This document shows, in pieces, positions 8,018 to 16,967 of a stretch of 64,000 nucleotides of DNA. The notes under the pieces were generated by a model that did no database searches, was not told the DNA's origin, and saw nothing but the letters and a program-made list of their open reading frames with translations. This stretch comes from Acidobacteriaceae bacterium. Lineage in GTDB: Bacteria > Acidobacteriota > Terriglobia > Terriglobales > Acidobacteriaceae. Made by a program: the position numbers and the translations under genes. Every line of letters starts with the position of its first letter. Position 1 is the stretch's first letter. The stretch is from contig PLDC01000002.1 in NCBI GenBank assembly GCA_003134995.1, forward strand, positions 111,394-175,393, written 5' to 3'.

Positions 8018-10422
8018 GCTCAAGAAAGGCGCATCACACTCTCTAACAGCAATTCGCGGTTGCTGCGGTACACAAAATGGTATACAGCACCTGTCGGGTG
8101 GCTTGGCGAGATCCGCCATGAGTTTGCCCAGTTCGCGGAAAGCATTTCGGCTTGCTCCAGGACTGTCACCGTCTTTCTCTTGCTTGTCTGGCGGGTAGCC
8201 ATATTTCCGCAGGATGCGTTTCACAAGAACGCGGAGGTGGGCGCGAACATTCTCACGAACCGTCCAATCAATCGTTGTGTTCCGGCGAACCGTATCCACC
8301 AGCTCCCGAGCGATAGTTTTTAGTGTTTCGTCGCCCAGAACCTTGGCGGCGCTATCGTTGACTTCCAGTGCATCGTAGAATGCAACCTCGTCCTCAGTAA
8401 GACCGAGCGCTTCGCCTTTTTCGGACTCCTCACGCATTTGCTTTGCAAGGCCGATCAGTTCCTCAATGACCTGAGCGGATTGGATTGCCCGGTTCTGGTA
8501 CTTCCGTATGGACTCGGCCAGCAGCTCAGAGAACAAGCGCGACTTCACAACGTTGCGGCGAGAGCGCGTCTTGATCTCATCCGTCAGCAACTTGCGAAGC
8601 ATTTCCACCGCAAGGTTTTTCTGGGGAAGCTGCTTCACTTCCGCCAGGAATTCATCAGACAAGATCGAAATGTCGGGTTTCCTGAGACCAGCGGCCGTAA
8701 AGATGTCCACCACTTCGCCGGACGAGACAGCCCTAGAAACAATCTGCCGAATCGCGTTGTCGAGATCCTGTTCAGGACGATGCTGCTGAGTAACTGACTT
8801 AGTCAGAACACTCCGCGGACTGCCTGAAAGAACCCAACGTCATCGCGTATTCGGATCGCTTCGTCGTGCGGAACAGCAAGAGCAAAACCTTTTGACAAAT
8901 CAGCGACGGCCTTCAGCAGGCGATTCTTTCCGTCCGTCTGCTTCAGGATGTGCTCTTGAGCGTTTGGCAGCAGCCCTAGCTTGGCGGCTGGCGAGCCGCT
9001 TACCCAAGCCGACCAATCGAAACCGTGAAAGAGGCCGCGACAAACTTCGTATTTCTCAATCATCACCGCAACCGCTTCTTCCTGCGGCAGCGCCGTGCGT
9101 CCTTTGCCCCCGCTCTCTGTGTATGTGCCGAGCGCCAGCTTTAATTCCTGGGCGATACCGAGATAGTCCACCACCAAACCGCCGGGCTTATCTTTGAAGA
9201 CGCGGTTTACGCGGGCGATGGCCTGCATCAGGCCGTGACCCTTCATCGGCTTGTCTACGTACATGGTGTGCAGAGACGGCACATCAAATCCGGTCAGCCA
9301 CATATCCCTGACGATCACCACCTTAAACGGGTCTTTCGCGTTCTTGAATCGCTTCCCAAGGGCTTCGCGTCGCCGCTTGTCGCGGATGTGTTGCTGCCAC
9401 TCCGGCCCATCCGTCGCGGCCCCGGTCATCACAACTTTCATCACACCGGCGTCGTCGTTTTCATTGCTCCAATCGGGGCGCAGCTTTGCGATTTCCTCGT
9501 AGAGGTCAACGCAGATACGGCGGCTCATGCACCCGATCATCGCCTTGCCGTCCATCGCCTCTAACCGCCGCTCAAAGTGGTGTACCAGGTCTTTGGCAAT
9601 CGTTCGCAGCCTTTTCTCTGCGCCAACGATTGCCTCCTGCGCCGCCCATTTCGTTCGCAATTTCTCCCGGCGCTCAACTTCTTCGCCTTCTGTCGCTTCC
9701 TCGAAGTCGGGATCGATCTTCGGCTTTTCGTTGTCCTCTAAGCCGAGTTTGGCCAGACGGCTTTCATAGTAGATCGGCACCGTCGCCTTGTCTTCCACGG
9801 CGCGCTGAATGTCGTAGACGCTGATGTAATCGCCAAACACCGCGCGTGTGTTGGCGTCGGCCTTCTCAATCGGAGTTCCCGTGAATCCGATGAACGATGC
9901 ATGGGGCAGCGCTTCGCGCATGTGGCGGGCGAAGCCATCGACGAAGTCGTATTGGCTGCGGTGCGCTTCATCCGCTATCACGACGATGTTCCTACGATCA
10001 GAGAGCACCCCGCCTCGAGTTTCGTCAGGAGGCATGAACTTCTGGATCGTGGTGAAGATGACGTGCCCGGTGGAAACTGTAAGCCGCTCTCTGAGATCCT
10101 CTCGGTCCACCGCTTGCTCGGGATTTTGCCGGAGTAATTCGCTACAGCGCGCGAACGTGCCGAACAATTGGTCGTCGAGATCGTTGCGGTCCGTGATTAC
10201 AACGATGGTCGGGTTCTGCATCGCGGGCTCCAGCACCAGTCGCCCGGCGTAGAAGGCCATCGTCAATGCGCCAAACCCCGAATCGCCAAGTAGATGCTCA
10301 AGCGTCGTAATCAGATTCTCCAAGCATGTCGCCTGTGTTGAACAGTTTTTGAGCGAAGATCGTCGACGTTTCGAAAGGAAAAGCGCCTGCTCCCTCAGGC
10401 GATTTCTGATTGAGGAAAACAA
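8000..10422 (-). pseudogene. hsdR: Remnant of type I restriction endonuclease subunit HsdR
   Basis: Two adjacent minus-strand frames together give the motor and C-terminal half of HsdR. The upstream frame (8803-10422) has helicase motifs from [12 protein letters not shown] through [24 protein letters not shown] (DEAH box), FTGTPIE and [11 protein letters not shown]. The downstream frame (8000-8713) has the DUF3387-type helical C-terminus. They are joined by a frameshift near 8806: the required reading [13 protein letters not shown] continues one frame over. The N-terminal nuclease domain and Walker A are missing; homology starts abruptly near 10269, and the roughly 50 residues before that are foreign sequence. 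No HsdM or HsdS is present, so it cannot restrict. Confidence 0.88.
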
Positions 10423-11237
10423 CTTGAACGCCGGATCTTGTCATGCCATTCTGGAAACGGCATGCGCGGCGAAACCCGAAAGGCCTCAATCAACTCCCGC
10501 ACCATCCCCCTTCGCTCAATTAACGTGAGTATCATGCGCTCCAACTCATCCCACGCCCCGCCATACCACTCCGGAGGAATCTCAGCTGCCAAGGACCACA
10601 CGAAATCCTCTTCCATTTTTTCGATCCGCGAGAGCCACGGCTCAAACGATTCCCACCCTCGCACCGCTGCATATACTTCGTCATCCGCGTGCACTCCTTG
10701 TAGCGGACAGTCCGGGAACGACCACTTCTCGGCGTTGAAGCAGTTTCCTTGGTCGATAAAAGTAACAGAATACTTCCGCTCCCGCAGTTTCCTCCAAAAG
10801 GTTGCCTGCCGGCCGTCGGTGTTGCCCGTCCACTTGTCCAGTACGAGTATCCCGGCGAAGGTCTCGATGTTGCGCAGACGCCCCAGCATCTTGACAGGGA
10901 GATAATCAAACACTTGTCCCTCTAACGGGTTCGCAACACATCGCGAGCCGAACTGCAGCCCCGCCTGGCACGGGATCGTATTGTGCTGCAGTTGGATGTG
11001 CATCTCGGGTGTGTGCTCCACTAGCCACTCGCTGACTTCCAATATCGCGCTGACGGGCACTGGCAATCCCGCCTGTTCAGCGAGGCGTGTCGCCAGCAAT
11101 TCGTTCACTAATACTCGCGAGTGCTGCGGGTTGTTCTGAAACTTCACAACATATAGGTTCCCGTCGGAGCAGCGCATAAGCTGCCCTTGTGACCCTCCAC
11201 GCATTCTTCTGATATGTTGCACTGCGGATATGCTCAC
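10395..11237 (-). CDS. HipA-like kinase family protein (stand-alone kinase domain)
   Basis: A protein of about 280 residues resembling the short HipA-like kinase family (PF20613 type), without the N-terminal HipA domain. Visible features are [18 protein letters not shown] (probable ATP-binding Lys strand), [41 protein letters not shown] (probable DxG-like metal site) and IPPEWYGG. I prefer the GTG at 11237 over a TTG at 11264. It has a strong GGGGGGAG ribosome site and aligns with the ATG of a paralogous copy at 15709. The last residues run into the hsdR junction and may be altered. It diverges from a DUF3037-like gene; the substrate is unknown. Confidence 0.75.
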   Translation of the reverse strand: MSISAVQHIRRMRGGSQGQLMRCSDGNLYVVKFQNNPQHSRVLVNELLATRLAEQAGLPVPVSAILEVSEWLVEHTPEMHIQLQHNTIPCQAGLQFGSRCVANPLEGQVFDYLPVKMLGRLRNIETFAGILVLDKWTGNTDGRQATFWRKLRERKYSVTFIDQGNCFNAEKWSFPDCPLQGVHADDEVYAAVRGWESFEPWLSRIEKMEEDFVWSLAAEIPPEWYGGAWDELERMILTLIERRGMVRELIEAFRVSPRMPFPEWHDKIRRSSCFPQSEIA

Positions 11238-11384
11238 CCGGTACTCCCCCCAAGAAACGATCAACGCCTTGTTGTTACGGCATTTCTCAGGCGGCGAAGT
11301 ACCGGAGCTTCGCAGGATCCCGCGGGAATTCGGGAGTGGACGTGTCGGCCAGAGACTCTACATTAGGTTGATTTCGGATCGACG

Positions 11385-11418
11385 GTCTGTGACAGATGTC
11401 ACATTGAACCTGTGGAAA
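11385..11418 (+). promoter_or_regulatory. HipA/DUF3037-associated motif, copy A
   Basis: GTCTGTGACAGATG, then about 10 variable bases, then CCTGTGGAAA. It lies in the 372-bp divergent region between the HipA-like kinase (left, minus) and the DUF3037-like gene (right, plus). Three more copies lie at 14824, 16770 and 21012. In three of the four the orientation relative to a kinase or DUF3037 sequence is the same, which suggests a shared control region or mobile-element end. Confidence 0.6.
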
Positions 11419-11609
11419 ACGTTGAACAGATTCCGAAATGGTCCTTGCTTTAAGGGTGGAAGCGAATACTGATAGACCCAAGGCACAGATCTAAATTCTC
11501 AATCGCGTTTCCCAAAATGGGAAAGTGGTGCCCCAACAATCAGCGAATACGCTAAAGGATGTATTCCACAACCGAAGATAGCGGATACTAATCTTGCAGA
11601 GGGAGCATT

Positions 11610-12044
11610 ATGGCCAAACTGAAAGCCGTGGAGTATTGTCTCTTGCGCTATGCACCTAACGTGACCGTCGATGAGGGCGTTCCGATAGCTGCAATTGTCA
11701 TCGATCCTAGCAACCTAGAAAAGGGAATCTGTGCAATGAGCATTGCCACGGACTGGAAGACTAGAGTCCGCCTGATCGATCCTGATTCTGACTTGCGGAT
11801 GCTGGGGGCTCTGTTGACCGAGATACGAAATCGGCTGCTTTCTAAGCGTGGGCGCTGTGAGATGCTCCACCAGTTGGAAGATTCCTTCTCGAATGTCGTT
11901 CAGATTTCTCAAAGGCGGAAATGTACGATCGCCCCCAGTCCCGAAACCATCGAAGACTTCGCTCGCGGACTTTTGGAGAGGACAAACGTAACATCTCCCG
12001 GTTTGCCTGGAATGCGTGATGCGACATGCCACGGAACGCTTTGA
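11610..12044 (+). CDS. DUF3037-like protein, divergent partner of the HipA-like kinase
   Basis: A 144-residue soluble protein. The N-terminus (VEYCLLRYAPNVTVDEG then PIAAIVIDP) and the central TDWKTRVRLIDPDSDLRMLG fit the DUF3037 pattern as I know it, although the match is by eye. DUF3037 genes are often found next to short HipA-like kinases, and one lies divergently upstream here, which supports the call. The start has a good ribosome site (GAGGGAGC, 4 bases from ATG). A degraded relative of its first roughly 45 codons occurs at 21190-21330. Function unknown; possibly a substrate or regulator of the kinase. Confidence 0.65.
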   Translation: MAKLKAVEYCLLRYAPNVTVDEGVPIAAIVIDPSNLEKGICAMSIATDWKTRVRLIDPDSDLRMLGALLTEIRNRLLSKRGRCEMLHQLEDSFSNVVQISQRRKCTIAPSPETIEDFARGLLERTNVTSPGLPGMRDATCHGTL

Positions 12045-12359
12045 TGCGACTAATCAGCCAATACATTCCGAAACAAAACCACTGCCATTCGAAGCGAAAA
12101 AAGAACTTCCGTAAGATCAAGGGCGCGTCTAGGAGTATTAGAGCGACTACACCTATTTGCAGCCAAAGCTGAAAAATAGAATGGGGCTGAGACGAGCTAG
12201 CTTTCGGCACGGAACCTCCAAGGTGTCAAAGAATTATGCCGCTTCCTGGATTCGGTTTGTCGGAACGAAAGTGCTGGAGTGAACCGACTCGTTTATCTGC
12301 TCGGCCTGCCGATAGACAAAGAGTACGCGACCGACGGGCGCTGCCGGAGACTGTTCTGA
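12045..12359. other. Gap without a convincing gene
   Basis: A minus-strand reading (11842-12210) starts here with a hydrophobic stretch but runs antisense through most of the DUF3037-like gene. I could not support it or anything else in this interval. Confidence 0.4.
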
Positions 12360-12803
12360 ATGGTTCGTCGCATCTGGCCGTGGGTTCTGATGTTTGCAAT
12401 TCCCGCCACCAGCAACGTTTCTTTGCATGATCCATCTCGACGGTTGCGCCAAGCCGCCTTGGACGGGCGCGAACATCAGGTCTGGAAACTTCTCCGGCGC
12501 GCTACCGAGTTTAGCGACATCCCGCACGCGAATGCGCCCTTGCGCTGCGAAGACACTCAGCAACCGGAAGCTTTGACCACGCCTGATCCTTTCCTGTTCC
12601 CGGCCGGAACAGGAATGAAAATCAAGGTCACCTTCATCATTGGCGCTGATGGGCGGGTGCGTAGCCCTCTGATTCTGCAGAGCGCCGGACCCGCGGGCGA
12701 CCGCAACGTGCTGCGGACTGTTCGCACTTGGCGGTATCGCCCTGCCACCTGCGATGGCGTTCCTACGGAAGCGGAAGGAAAGATCGAGTTTTCCCGCCGT
12801 TGA
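12360..12803 (+). CDS. TonB C-terminal-domain-like small secreted protein
   Basis: A 147-residue protein with a short N-terminal hydrophobic stretch (IWPWVLMFAIPATSNVSL). Its C-terminal half matches the TonB_C layout: VTFIIGADGRVRSPLILQSA, then GDRNVLRTVRTWRYRPATC and a final EGKIEFSR strand. Acidobacteria have many such isolated TonB-like proteins with no known transporter partner. The N-terminal part lacks the Pro-rich spacer of true TonB, so energy transduction is doubtful. Confidence 0.7.
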   Translation: MVRRIWPWVLMFAIPATSNVSLHDPSRRLRQAALDGREHQVWKLLRRATEFSDIPHANAPLRCEDTQQPEALTTPDPFLFPAGTGMKIKVTFIIGADGRVRSPLILQSAGPAGDRNVLRTVRTWRYRPATCDGVPTEAEGKIEFSRR

Positions 12804-12974
12804 AATCGACCAAATCAAACTATTGGAAATCAAACTGATGTCGGTCTTCAAGCGGTTGCCCAAATCCCCTCCACCGCCGTAGGGCGCTTAACACAACGTA
12901 ATGTGGCCCAACCGATCTGCGTTTTCTGTCAAATCTGGACTTCGCCAGCGCGTTAAGTTCATTTGATAAACGCT

Positions 12975-12996
12975 AGTGTCGCAAGAATTAGACACT
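12975..12996. promoter_or_regulatory. Inverted repeat in the gap before the protease gene
   Basis: AGTGTC and GACACT are separated by 10 bp (GCAAGAATTA), a dyad of operator size. It lies in the 420-bp gap 12804-13223, about 230 bp before the protease start. No other feature stands out in that gap. Confidence 0.35.
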
Positions 12997-13223
12997 CCTG
13001 ATAAACCGAGTCCGATTATCCCAAAACCCTCGTTTTCGTGAAGTCTCACTAATTTTGATCGAGGAGAAACAGGCCGTGCCGATAGTTCCAGAGAGAGATC
13101 GACATGGCCTTGAAAACTTATTTTGTTTTAATCAACCTGGAGGCGGGCTCCGCATTCAGCCGGCAAGACCTCAATCCCAGCTCGCAAGCCTTCCCGCGTT
13201 CTTGCAATAGATTCCATGCTCGA

Positions 13224-14705
13224 ATGCTGCTGCTTGTACTCATCTTGGTGGCCGTTACCTTTCCGGCGTCCGCTCAAGAGCTTTTACCCGGGCACGTCGT
13301 CTTTCCTATTACGGATTTCAAGCCCGACATCAAGCATCTTGCCCCTTTCTCCATGAAGTTCGGCACCGGGTTTTGCCTAGACCCGGACTGCCGCTTCGTA
13401 GGAACCAACTACCACGTCGCTAAGATCATCGGCAGGTCCGTACGAATCAAGGGGGTCGTCTCCGCACACCGCTACCTCGATTCAGACCCGAACGACGCAG
13501 GGGCACAAAATGTAAACCTTGCTGGGGGCGATTCGCTGAAGTTCACCCCAGCCCATGATCTTGCCATTTATGAAATGCGGCGTCCACTCAAGAACTTCCA
13601 TGGCATCGGTTTCGACGCCGACGATTTGGAGAACAGCCCCGAAGTGGACATCTACGCCTACCCGTTCAACTGGAACCCGAAGCGTGGGCTAGTATGCTGG
13701 CACGGCAAGTTCATAGGCAAGACCCACCAAGGTCTGCTGGCTTTCAGCTACGAGGAAGGTCGCGTGCGTGGAGGGGCTAGCGGCGGTATTGTGGTTGACA
13801 GCAAGACAAGAAAGATCGTCGGTATCTTGAACGGCTTCGGCGAGGGCAAAGACCTCATCGCGCTGGCAGTGCCTGTCAATGAGCTTTCAGATTTTGTCAC
13901 GAGGGCGCAGCCCTACCTGCAAGCGACCCTTTTTCCGAAGACCGTGTTCGTGTCTCCGGTCGCCGCAGACTTATACCCTCCCTACGTCTGGCCCCACGCC
14001 GAGGGTCTTTCGCAGCGCCCCATGGAGCCGCCCGAGGTAGTCAAGCTGCGGCGCACGGCGCAGCATCTCGCCGACTCGATGCGTAACTTCACCGCGACCC
14101 AGACATTCGCTTGGGGTCGTGACAACCGCGAGCCGGAGGTGACGGACGCATACGATACGCTCATCGTGGACGGCTGGCAGCGCTGGCGTCGCCAAGGCAA
14201 TAAGAATTTCTATGACATCGTCCCTTTCCCGCCGCTGAACGGTTCCATAGTGCCAGGCTCTGAGTGGTCTGAGCTTCCTCGAATGGTCGGGACGGAGCTT
14301 AACTTGAAAATCCACGAAGCGCCGGATGCCGTCGTGAGCGGTCGAACCGTCCACGTGTTCCAGTTCGCCGCGAACGTCGAGGACAGGGTGTGCTTGTTCC
14401 GGTCGGTCATGAGCTACGGCTTCTTCCAGCGGAGCACGATGAAATTCTATGACTGCCACGGTGAAGTCTGGATGGACGAGTCGGGGATCATCTTGCGGAT
14501 TTCGGAAGCCCTTGACCTTTCGGGACCGTGGTACCGCTGGTGGGGAGTGATGACTTATGGCTGGCTGGAGAAGGACGGGACAAAGTACCTTGTCCCGGTC
14601 ACCATTACAACCCAAGCCGAGCACACGAAAACGTACTGGTGCCGGGGGCTGTTCACGGACTACGAGATGTTTAGCGTAAAAGCCCGTTTGGTGCCGCTGC
14701 ACTGA
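13224..14705 (+). CDS. Secreted trypsin-like protease with unknown C-terminal domain, copy 1
   Basis: About 493 residues from the ATG at 13224, which begins a clean signal peptide (MLLLVLILVAVTFPASAQ); an ATG 120 bp upstream adds a long non-signal leader. The N-terminal domain has a plausible S1-type triad: His64 in TNYHVAK, Asp112 in HDLAIYEM and Ser186 in GGASGGIVV. Residues about 260-493 form a second, Trp/Tyr-rich domain I do not recognise (RDNREPEVTDAYDTLIVDG, RTVHVFQFAA, FYDCHGEVWMD, YWCRGLFTDYEMF). A paralogue at 36250-37752 matches along the whole length, conserving triad and cysteines, so both domains are a unit. Probably periplasmic or secreted; substrate unknown. Confidence 0.75.
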   Translation: MLLLVLILVAVTFPASAQELLPGHVVFPITDFKPDIKHLAPFSMKFGTGFCLDPDCRFVGTNYHVAKIIGRSVRIKGVVSAHRYLDSDPNDAGAQNVNLAGGDSLKFTPAHDLAIYEMRRPLKNFHGIGFDADDLENSPEVDIYAYPFNWNPKRGLVCWHGKFIGKTHQGLLAFSYEEGRVRGGASGGIVVDSKTRKIVGILNGFGEGKDLIALAVPVNELSDFVTRAQPYLQATLFPKTVFVSPVAADLYPPYVWPHAEGLSQRPMEPPEVVKLRRTAQHLADSMRNFTATQTFAWGRDNREPEVTDAYDTLIVDGWQRWRRQGNKNFYDIVPFPPLNGSIVPGSEWSELPRMVGTELNLKIHEAPDAVVSGRTVHVFQFAANVEDRVCLFRSVMSYGFFQRSTMKFYDCHGEVWMDESGIILRISEALDLSGPWYRWWGVMTYGWLEKDGTKYLVPVTITTQAEHTKTYWCRGLFTDYEMFSVKARLVPLH

Positions 14706-15426
14706 GCGACAGTGGAGGGGGAAACCGCGCTTGGCGCATAATGACCTTCGCCCTACCAACGTCCCGTGCAAATTGTTTCCATGCTATAGAGGTGGGAAGA
14801 TGCCAGTCTGTTTTTACTAAAGATTTCCACAGGCCAAAGGTTCATGTGTCACAGACGACCACCCAGATACCTGATATGGTCGCGGTATATTCCTTAACCA
14901 CTTGCAAGCAGAGCAGGAGTGGCACCGAATTGCCGTAGAAGGGCCACTGCCTAGCGTGGTCCAATCGGCAGATTCTGGGGCGAAAAATGACTGACAGTGA
15001 AATGGCGTCTCAAGATGTTGATTACGCTCCTTGGCCGAAGATACGCATGGAATTGTCGATTCTCTTCGCCGACTTATTCGATGATCCGGTATACAGTGAG
15101 CGCGTGAAGCATTTAGCAGAACTGCTTGGCGACGACGGATTTTCAAAACAAGAGCAGATTCATTTCCCTCCCAATTAGCTCTACGTGGGAATCTACGCCC
15201 CGGCAGGTTGCCGGAGGCGACCGATTTATCTTTGCGTGCGAGATGGCATCCCATCGCTCCGGCCCTCCATTTAACTCTTCCCATTCTGGAAGGCGGCATC
15301 TCGAAACAAGCCATTTCCCAAGATGGGGCTTGCGCTCGGATTCGTCAACGAATAGAAGGGGAAAGAACCCGTATCACTATCAGGGTGTCGTCGTAGCTCT
15401 TGGATTTCGCCGGAGGGGTTTAATTT
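14706..15426. other. Decayed interval, one possible small ORF
   Basis: Besides motif copy B it holds a 63-codon plus-strand reading at 14987-15178 (acidic, MTDSEMASQDVDY start) with no recognisable domain. Frames beyond 15178 are interrupted repeatedly. I do not recognise anything here. Confidence 0.35.
14824..14856 (-). promoter_or_regulatory. HipA/DUF3037-associated motif, copy B
   Basis: On the minus strand: GTCTGTGACACATG, nine variable bases, CCTGTGGAAA. It points away from the second HipA-like copy to its right, the same geometry as copy A relative to the intact kinase. Confidence 0.6.
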
Positions 15427-16524
15427 ATGTTTCCTGCGAGCGTCGAGCCATACTTGGCAAAAGCGGAGTTCTCTGAATGGTGCGATTGGATTCCGTGTGG
15501 TGGCATTCAATTGCCGAATGAGGAGATTGCGACGACCTCCGCTAGACATGCCCTCCGGCTGAGAGACCGACTAAGAGATGTATACCGTCACCTGCCGGTC
15601 AGTCTGGAATCGCGTCTCATTGAATCATTAATCGTTTATCAATGTTGGGAGCTGGAGAAGAAGCGGTACGCAACTGCCAAACATCCGGAAGCTTATCGGC
15701 TTGGTTCTATGAGAACGGTTGAGGCGCAGCGATATGTTGGCCAAGTGGGCACCGCGTGGGGATACCACTGTGTAGAAGGTGGCGACGGGCACCGATATGT
15801 AATAACGGTTCCAACCGGGCGTGATGACGAGACAATACCGGCAACCGAGGCCCTATGAAATCGACTCGCAAAGCTGATCGGTTTGAACGTGCCGGAAATA
15901 GCCGTCGTGTCGGTCGAGGGAAAGTTACGGATGCACAGCGAAGATGCGAGGCCGGGACGTGCCCACCGGGGACCGAAACGGGCTCCGGAATTGTGTGTCG
16001 GCTTTCGGTGTCAAAATCTCTGCGATTCCGCAACGTCCACTCAAGTAGAACCGTCGTCGTCCGCCCGCTTGCCGAGGCGAAATATGGTCGGCACGCTGAT
16101 CTTGAACACTTGGACGCTGAATCTATCGCCGAGACAGTGGCACGATTGTAGCGGCGCCGTCGGCCAACTCGCTTGCGCCTTAGCTGGCGACGCGGGCGGC
16201 TTCGCAGGCGGGGATTGGTCGCGGTTCCTCGATTCGACGCATGAGTCCCTCCCGGCTGCGCAAGCCGTCGCGGCAAGAGTGAAGAGATGGGACCAAATCG
16301 AGCCCTGGATTCGAAAAGTATTCCAAGTGAACCAAAATCCAATTTGGGAATTTGCTTTCCAGATGCCGCCCGAGTGGTACGGAGGTGACAGGAGAACTCT
16401 CACGCACGTACTGCACAAACTGAGCCGAAGGCAGTTGGATATTCCTAGGGCACTGCATCATTTTCTCCGAGTCGGGTATTTGCCGGAGTTGAAAATGTCG
16501 GCTTCGGGTGTTGTGAGAGCATGA
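15427..16524 (+). pseudogene. Second HipA-like kinase copy, interrupted by one in-frame TGA
   Basis: Codons from the ATG at 15709 align with the intact kinase: VEAQRYVGQVGTAWGYHCVEGGDG, then EAL, TGA at 15856-15858, NRLAKLIGLNVPE, LILNTWT, and DQIEPWIRKVF to MPPEWYGG. The frame is otherwise open for all 272 codons, close to the size of the intact copy, though the middle has a small deletion and the GNTDGRQ and DQGNCF regions are eroded. Upstream, an in-frame segment from an ATG at 15427 (ribosome site GGAGGGG) adds 94 residues of unknown type. The stop aligns with a position that is Ala in the intact paralogue. Confidence 0.75.
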
Positions 16525-16769
16525 TCAAAAAAGTCCTCGTAACTCGGCCTCTTCAAATCTGATCGTAATATCTCGACCAATAGGACCAAGCGATTGCGAG
16601 TAGGCTCTTCGACTATCCCTTCCTCTTAGACTCTTGATGAATGCGTCGCGTCGCCTCGTGCGTTGCACCGCTGTTAGTCAGCCTTCCTACGAGAGTCTGC
16701 TCACACGAGCGTTTCTGCGTCCCAAGAAAGGAAGGTCTACTTTCGTTTAGTGCTCTTTCGTATCCTACT

Positions 16770-16802
16770 TTTCCACAGGCTCGATGTTCATTCGTCACAG
16801 AC
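16770..16802 (-). promoter_or_regulatory. HipA/DUF3037-associated motif, copy C
   Basis: On the minus strand: GTCTGTGACGAATG, nine variable bases, CCTGTGGAAA. It lies in the 443-bp gap 16525-16967, which holds no convincing gene. No HipA or DUF3037 relative abuts this copy, so it may be what is left of a lost module. Confidence 0.55.
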
Positions 16803-16967
16803 TTCCGTTTGAAACCTGAGGTAGGGTCATGAACAGAAAGCTAGAACAAAGGGGGGCACGGAGTCAGTTCGCATAAGGGCCTCCTTTGTCTCTCTTCCGA
16901 GCCGACGAATGATCGAAGTTGAGTGAGTTCCCGGAATACCAGTTTTTGCTCCATCAGAGGAGATCCA

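Noticed and set aside
11842-12210. Minus-strand ORF with a hydrophobic start
   Set aside because: Most of it runs antisense through the DUF3037-like gene, which has better family support and a ribosome site.
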